From positions 1,364,001 through 1,428,000 of the forward strand of contig NZ_QTJP01000001.1 of assembly GCF_003391115.1 (NCBI RefSeq): a DNA stretch of 64,000 bases, written 5' to 3'. The notes under the pieces were generated by a model. The model was not told where the DNA came from and searched no databases. It saw nothing but the letters and a program-made list of their open reading frames with translations. Source of the DNA: Sphingomonas crusticola (GTDB lineage: Bacteria; Pseudomonadota; Alphaproteobacteria; Sphingomonadales; Sphingomonadaceae). The first letter of the stretch is position 1, and each line of letters opens with the position of its first letter. This document shows, one piece after another, positions 59,598 through 64,000 of the stretch. The translations under genes were made by a program, and so were the position numbers.

Positions 59598-61880
59598 ATG
59601 GTCACCACCTCCGCCACTTCCGCAGCACGCGAGATACTGACGAGGCTGCACGACGTGATGGCGTCGCGCGGCCAGGCGCAGGCCAAGCTCGACCAGGTCG
59701 TCGACATCATCGCCAAGGCGCTCAACAGCGAAGTCTGCTCGATCTATCTGCTGCGCGACGGCGAACTGGAGCTGTTCGCGACCCGCGGTCTCAACAAGGC
59801 GGCGGTGCACGTCACCAAGCTGGCGCTGGGCGAAGGCCTCGTCGGCACGATCGCCGAGAAAAACGAAACGCTCAACCTGGCCGAGGCGACCAGCCACCCG
59901 GACTTCGCCTACAAGCCGGAGACGGGCGAAGAAACCTATCACAGCTTCGCCGGCGTCCCGATCGTGCGTGCCGAGCGCGCGGTCGGCGTACTGGCGGTGC
60001 AGCATGCCGACCCGCGCCGCTATGACGATGTCGAGATCGAGGCGCTGCAGACGGTGGCGATGGTGCTGGCGGAATTGATCGCCGGCGCGGGCCTGATCGA
60101 TGAGGCCACGGTGCGCGGCGCAGACACGCGCGACACCGCGTCCGCGCGGCTGACGGGACTGCGACTGGTCGACGGCATGGGCGCGGGCTTCGCCGTCTTC
60201 CACCAGCCGCGCGTGGTGGTCGAGCATACTGTCGCAGAGGATACCGAGGCCGAGCGCCATCGCGTCTATTCTGCGTTCGACAAGATGCGTGACCAGATTG
60301 ATCGCATGATGAGTCAGGCCGAATTCGGCGCTGCGGGCGAGCATCAGGACATTCTCGCGACCTACAAAATGTTCGCCTACGACGAGGGCTGGTCGCGCCG
60401 CATCAATGCCGCGATCGACAGCGGGCTGACCGCGGAGGCCGCGATCGAGCGCGTGCAGCAGCGCACGCGGATGCGGATGCGCGAGATCGACGATCCGCTG
60501 CTGGCCGATCGGATGCACGATCTGGAGGACCTCTCCAACCGGCTGCTGCGAATCGTGTCCGGCCAGCTCGGCACGGCGGCGCAGATGGGCCTGCGCCAGG
60601 ATTCGATCCTGATCGCGCGCAATCTCGGCCCGGCCGAACTGCTGGAATATGATCGCCGCCGGCTAAAGGGTGTGATCCTGCAGGAAGGCTCGCTCACCAG
60701 CCATGTCGTGATCGTGGCGCGCGCAATGGGTGTACCCGTGATCGGCCGCGTGCGCGACGCCCGCCGCGCGATCGGCGAAGGGGACATGGTCCTGCTCGAC
60801 GCGAGCCAGGGCAATGTCTTCGTTCGTCCGTCCTCCTCGGTGGAGGAGGCGTTCGATACCAAGCTGGCGCTCGGCCAGAAGCGCCGGGCCGAATTCGCGG
60901 CGATGCGCGACCTGCCTCCGGTCACCCGCGACGGCACGCGCATCACGCTGATGGTCAATGCGGGCCTACGCGACGACATGGCCGCGCTCGATACGACCGG
61001 CGCCGACGGCGTGGGCCTGTTTCGCACCGAATTCGAATTCCTCGTTTCGGCCGAATTGCCCAAGCGCGAACGCCAGCAGCGGCTGTATCGCGACGTGATG
61101 GAAGCGGCCGGCGACAAGCCGGTGATCTTTCGTACGGTCGATGTCGGCGGCGACAAGGTACTGCCCTACATGAATTCCGATTCCGACGCTGCGGACGAGG
61201 AAAATCCGGCGATGGGCTGGCGTGCGCTGCGGCTTGCGCTGGAACGCGACGCGCTGATGAAGGCGCAGGCAGGCGCGCTGATCGCGGCCGCGGCCGGCGG
61301 TACGCTTAACGTCATGTTTCCGATGGTGTCGGAGCCGTGGGAGTTCGACGAGGCCCATGCCTTGTTCGAGAAGCAGCGCGCGAGCGCCGCGGCCAAGGGC
61401 AAGCCGCTGCCGCTGGCGATCCGCTACGGTACGATGCTGGAAGTGCCGGCGCTGGCCGAAGTGCTCGACATGTTGCTGCCGCGGCTCGACTTCCTGTCGA
61501 TCGGCACCAACGACCTCACCCAATTCCTGTTCGCGGCGGATCGCGCCCATCCCAAGCTGGCGGAGCGTTACGACTGGCTTTCGCCCGCCATTCTGCGCTT
61601 CATCGCGCGGGTCGTGACGCAGTGCGACGCGGCCAACGTCCCGGTCGGCATTTGCGGCGAAATGGGCGGCAAGCCGCTGGAGGCGATGGCGCTGATCGGT
61701 GTCGGCATTGAGCGGCTGTCGATCACGCCCGCCGCGATCGGCCCGGTCAAGGCGATGGTGCGCTCGCTTGACCTGCCGGCTCTGCGCGTCGCGATGAAGG
61801 AACTGCTCGCCGCACCGCGGCGCGACATGCGCGGCGCGCTTCAGCAATGGGCCGAGGCCAATGGTGTACGGATTGCCTGA
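59598..61880 (+). CDS. ptsP: Phosphoenolpyruvate-protein phosphotransferase PtsP (EI-Ntr)
   Basis: 760 residues. A GAF sensory domain (about 15-165) precedes a full PTS enzyme I: N-terminal domain, phospho-histidine motif G-S-L-T-S-H-V near 364-370 (His at about 369), and a PEP-binding barrel with G-I-C-G-E-M-G-G near 684-691 (Cys at about 686) and G-T-N-D-L-T-Q near 634. It starts the nitrogen phosphotransferase relay that regulates carbon/nitrogen balance and potassium transport. In alphaproteobacteria ptsP is often next to lysC, as here apart from the three inserted genes. Confidence 0.95.
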   Translation: MVTTSATSAAREILTRLHDVMASRGQAQAKLDQVVDIIAKALNSEVCSIYLLRDGELELFATRGLNKAAVHVTKLALGEGLVGTIAEKNETLNLAEATSHPDFAYKPETGEETYHSFAGVPIVRAERAVGVLAVQHADPRRYDDVEIEALQTVAMVLAELIAGAGLIDEATVRGADTRDTASARLTGLRLVDGMGAGFAVFHQPRVVVEHTVAEDTEAERHRVYSAFDKMRDQIDRMMSQAEFGAAGEHQDILATYKMFAYDEGWSRRINAAIDSGLTAEAAIERVQQRTRMRMREIDDPLLADRMHDLEDLSNRLLRIVSGQLGTAAQMGLRQDSILIARNLGPAELLEYDRRRLKGVILQEGSLTSHVVIVARAMGVPVIGRVRDARRAIGEGDMVLLDASQGNVFVRPSSSVEEAFDTKLALGQKRRAEFAAMRDLPPVTRDGTRITLMVNAGLRDDMAALDTTGADGVGLFRTEFEFLVSAELPKRERQQRLYRDVMEAAGDKPVIFRTVDVGGDKVLPYMNSDSDAADEENPAMGWRALRLALERDALMKAQAGALIAAAAGGTLNVMFPMVSEPWEFDEAHALFEKQRASAAAKGKPLPLAIRYGTMLEVPALAEVLDMLLPRLDFLSIGTNDLTQFLFAADRAHPKLAERYDWLSPAILRFIARVVTQCDAANVPVGICGEMGGKPLEAMALIGVGIERLSITPAAIGPVKAMVRSLDLPALRVAMKELLAAPRRDMRGALQQWAEANGVRIA

Positions 61881-61961
61881 AATGGGTCGCGATTTGACAG
61901 TTTGGCGCCACTGTGCGCGAATCAAGCTAAATCAAGTCGTCCGCCAGGCCGGGGGATAATA

Positions 61962-62825
61962 GTGAACGGCGAAGACGAGATGTTCGAGACTTCGACGGCG
62001 CCCTGCGTGGGCGAGCGGCTGCGCGCCGCGCGCGAAGCCCAGGGACTCACGGTCGAGGAGATTGCGGCGACCACGCGCATCCCGACACGCCACCTGCGCA
62101 CGATCGAACGCTGCGAGTATGACGGCCTGCCCGCGGCGACCTACAGCGTTGGGTTCATCAAGACACTGGCGCGCCGGCTCGGCCTCGATGGCGCGGCGCT
62201 CGCGGCCCAGTTTCGTGCCGAGATGAGCGGCGCACGGACCGAAAGCACGCAGCCGCAGCCTTACGAGCCGGCGGATCCGCGCCGCACGCCGCCGCTCGGC
62301 CTGGCCTTGCTGGCGCTGGCCGCCGCGATCGTGCTTGGCCTCGGTTATCTTTACTGGCGCGGCAGCACCGAGCAGCCGAGCCAGATCGCAGCCGCGGCAT
62401 CCGATCAGCCGACATCGCCGGCACCAGGCGCGGCGCCCGTGCAAACCGCAGTGGCAACAGACGCGTCTCCGCTGACGAATGCCAGTTCGCCGACCGGCCC
62501 GGTCGTGATCGGCGCGACGCAGGATGTGTGGATCAAGGTTGCAGACGGGGGCAAATCCCTGTTCTTCGGCCTGCTTCATGCGGGCGACCGGTTCGAAGTG
62601 CCGGCCACTGCCGTGGCGCCGCTGCTGACCACCGGCCGGCCGGGATCGACCACTATCAGCGTCGGCCAGACGCCGATCCCGCCGGTGGGGGATCCGGACC
62701 GCATCGCCAAAGACGTCTCGCTCAAGCCGGCCGACCTGATGGCGCGCGTGGCGACCCCGCCGCCTGCCGCGCAGCCGCCTGCCAACTCGACCACTCCTGT
62801 GGAAAACGCGGCCGGCCCGCTCTGA
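61962..62825 (+). CDS. RodZ-like protein (HTH - TM - DUF4115)
   Basis: About 287 residues from GTG 61962, which has GGGGGA about seven bases upstream; ATG 61980 is an alternative with a weaker site. A helix-turn-helix of the XRE type covers about 15-75 (V-G-E-R-L-R-A-A-R-E then I-P-T-R-H-L). One membrane helix follows (about 111-132), then a Pro/Ala/Thr-rich periplasmic linker and a DUF4115 domain (about 180-260, V-W-I-K-V-A-D-G-G-K). RodZ links MreB to the membrane for cell shape. The gene symbol is left blank because family membership rather than orthology is what the sequence shows. Confidence 0.85.
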   Translation: MNGEDEMFETSTAPCVGERLRAAREAQGLTVEEIAATTRIPTRHLRTIERCEYDGLPAATYSVGFIKTLARRLGLDGAALAAQFRAEMSGARTESTQPQPYEPADPRRTPPLGLALLALAAAIVLGLGYLYWRGSTEQPSQIAAAASDQPTSPAPGAAPVQTAVATDASPLTNASSPTGPVVIGATQDVWIKVADGGKSLFFGLLHAGDRFEVPATAVAPLLTTGRPGSTTISVGQTPIPPVGDPDRIAKDVSLKPADLMARVATPPPAAQPPANSTTPVENAAGPL

Positions 62826-62895
62826 CGGTCGCAACCCGCTTCTCCTCTGCACTCGCTGCGCTATGCTTGACGCGACCGCCAATCCCGGAGCCCGC

Positions 62896-63891
62896 ATGAC
62901 CCGCCTTCGTATCGTTTTCGCCGCCTTGCTCGCGACCGCGGCCACATCCGCGCTGGCGGCCGATCCGGCGCCGTCGCTCGACCAGCGCGTCGACCGCGTC
63001 GAACGGCAATTGAAGGCGGTTCAGCGCAAGGTGTTCCCGGGCGGGGACGCGGCTTTCCAGCAGCCTGAAATCGCGGCACCCGAGGTACAGGCGACAACAG
63101 GCACGCCGGCGAGCACTCCACTCAACGAACTGACCGCGCGCCTCGACGCCCTCGAACGGTCGGTGGCGCAGCTGACCGGCCAGGTCGAGCAGGACGAGCA
63201 TCGGCTCGATCTGTTGTCGCAGCAGGCAGCGCAGGACCGGCAGGAATTCACGCTGCGGTTGAAGACGCTCGAGACCGCCGCCGCGCCGCCTGTCAGCGCC
63301 GCAACGGTCGCAGCGGAGGAGGAGCCAATTGCAGCATCGCCGCCAAGGAGCAACGTGCCGGTGCGCGGCAAGCCGGGCGCGGCGATTCCCGACAAGGCCG
63401 CTGCCGCGACCGCCAAGCCTGCAGCCGGCAAGGCGGTGAAGCCGGTTCCGGCCGCGGCGGACGATGCCGCCGATGCGACCACCACGACGACGGCGGGCGC
63501 GGATCCGGCCGAAGATGCCTATATGGCCGGCTACAAATTGTGGACGCAGAAGAAATATCCGCAGGCCGAGGCGATGCTGGCGGCGGTCGCGAAGAAATAC
63601 CCGAAGCATAAGCGCGCCAGTTATGCGCAGAATTTGCTCGGCCGCGCCTATCTCGACGATGGTCAGCCGGCGCGCGCAGCCGAAGCCTTTGCTGCCAATT
63701 ACACGACCAATCCGCGCGGCGAGCGCGCCCCCGACAGCCTTTATTTCCTCGGCCAGTCGCTGGTCGCGCTCAAGAAGCCAACCGACGCCTGCCGAGTCTA
63801 TGACGAGCTGAATTCGGCCTATGGCGACAAGATCGACGCGTCGCTGAAGGCCAAGGTTGCCGCCGGACGCGCCGCCGCCAAGTGCAAATGA
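62896..63891 (+). CDS. cpoB: Tol-Pal cell-division coordinator CpoB (YbgF)
   Basis: 331 residues from ATG 62896 (GGAG six bases upstream; the longer frame from 62863 is rejected). A signal peptide ends near A-L-A-A. A coiled-coil trimerisation region follows (about 28-45 and 85-130), then a long Ala/Pro/Lys-rich linker. Three C-terminal TPRs (about 210-325) begin D-A-Y-M-A-G-Y-K-L-W and include A-Q-N-L-L-G-R-A-Y. CpoB tunes peptidoglycan synthesis with outer-membrane constriction. The tol-pal genes are not immediately upstream, but tilS follows, as in many alphaproteobacteria. Confidence 0.9.
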   Translation: MTRLRIVFAALLATAATSALAADPAPSLDQRVDRVERQLKAVQRKVFPGGDAAFQQPEIAAPEVQATTGTPASTPLNELTARLDALERSVAQLTGQVEQDEHRLDLLSQQAAQDRQEFTLRLKTLETAAAPPVSAATVAAEEEPIAASPPRSNVPVRGKPGAAIPDKAAAATAKPAAGKAVKPVPAAADDAADATTTTTAGADPAEDAYMAGYKLWTQKKYPQAEAMLAAVAKKYPKHKRASYAQNLLGRAYLDDGQPARAAEAFAANYTTNPRGERAPDSLYFLGQSLVALKKPTDACRVYDELNSAYGDKIDASLKAKVAAGRAAAKCK

Positions 63892-63895
63892 TGCG

Positions 63896-64000
63896 ATGGA
63901 TGCCGCGCCGGACGATCTGATCGACCGCTTCCGGGCGGATTATTGTCGCCTTCTCACCGCGGCCGAACCCCCGGATCACCGCATCGCGCTGGCCGTCTCC
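63896..64000 (+). CDS. tilS: tRNA(Ile)-lysidine synthase, N-terminal fragment (cut by window edge)
   Basis: The frame from ATG 63896 encodes 35 residues running to the window edge, ending H-R-I-A-L-A-V-S, which is the strand just before the SGGxDS ATP-binding loop of TilS. An upstream helix L-I-D-R-F-R-A-D-Y is also consistent. It begins 4 bp after cpoB, so the two are coupled. The call rests on this short match and on the ybgF-tilS gene order. TilS makes lysidine at position 34 of the minor tRNA-Ile. Confidence 0.75.
   Translation, partial: MDAAPDDLIDRFRADYCRLLTAAEPPDHRIALAVS

Overview
The window reads as one contiguous, high-GC, gene-dense chromosomal segment of an alphaproteobacterium, most likely a sphingomonad (Sphingomonas or a close relative). 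This assignment rests on gene order and protein character: yajC-secD-secF-bamD-recN, lysC/ptsP, ybgF-tilS, dps/DUF1328 and a bacterial ATP-dependent ligase. It was not tested by any search.

Region 1 (1-16.7 kb) is a surface-glycan locus. It holds a partial and two complete TPR plus family-9 glycosyltransferases in tandem, an unknown helical protein, and a 1,305-residue RgpF/GT4/GT2 fusion, all on the + strand. Facing them on the - strand are a KpsT-like ATPase, a Wza/KpsD-like export lipoprotein, a methyltransferase/GT9 protein whose GT9 domain is split over two overlapping ORFs, and a coiled-coil protein. Two GT4 paralogues then run on the + strand. No permease (KpsM) or KpsE lies beside the ATPase.

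Region 2 (16.7-24.0 kb) is a complete type I secretion system (TolC-like outer membrane factor, ABC ATPase, HlyD adaptor). The adaptor gene overlaps a sulfotransferase gene, and a terminator follows. Next comes a strongly expressed-looking RTX calcium-binding protein with its own strong ribosome binding site and a textbook terminator.

Region 3 (24.0-40.3 kb) is a long - strand operon, read from 40.3 kb down to 24.1 kb, with most junctions overlapping. It runs kdsD, kdsB, kdsA (Kdo synthesis), an alpha/beta hydrolase, an asparagine-synthetase-like protein lacking the glutaminase cysteine, GSCFA / SGNH-like / GSCFA proteins, a second sulfotransferase, a 1,300-residue multi-domain glycosyltransferase, an M23 peptidase and a GT4. 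With regions 1 and 2 it looks like a locus for making, decorating (sulfate, possibly acyl groups) and exporting a surface polysaccharide or glycosylated RTX surface layer.

Region 4 (40.3-50.4 kb) is housekeeping: an ATP-dependent DNA ligase, a DUF1328 membrane peptide, Dps, rpmG (L33), recN, an M48/Ste24-like protease, bamD (with its lipobox cysteine replaced by serine), secF, secD, yajC and tRNA-Pro(GGG).

Region 5 (50.4-54.2 kb), just downstream of the tRNA, is a small accessory patch: a frameshifted acyltransferase-3 gene, two FkbM-type methyltransferases and a 340-bp empty stretch.

Region 6 (54.2-64.0 kb) is mostly conserved: a small hydrophilic protein, ubiG, lysC, an NMO-type flavin oxidoreductase, a HAAS-domain membrane protein with a PadR regulator, ptsP, a RodZ-like protein, ybgF/cpoB and the start of tilS. 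Its intergenic gaps carry dispersed inverted-repeat elements. All functional calls are from reading the sequence; no database search was run.
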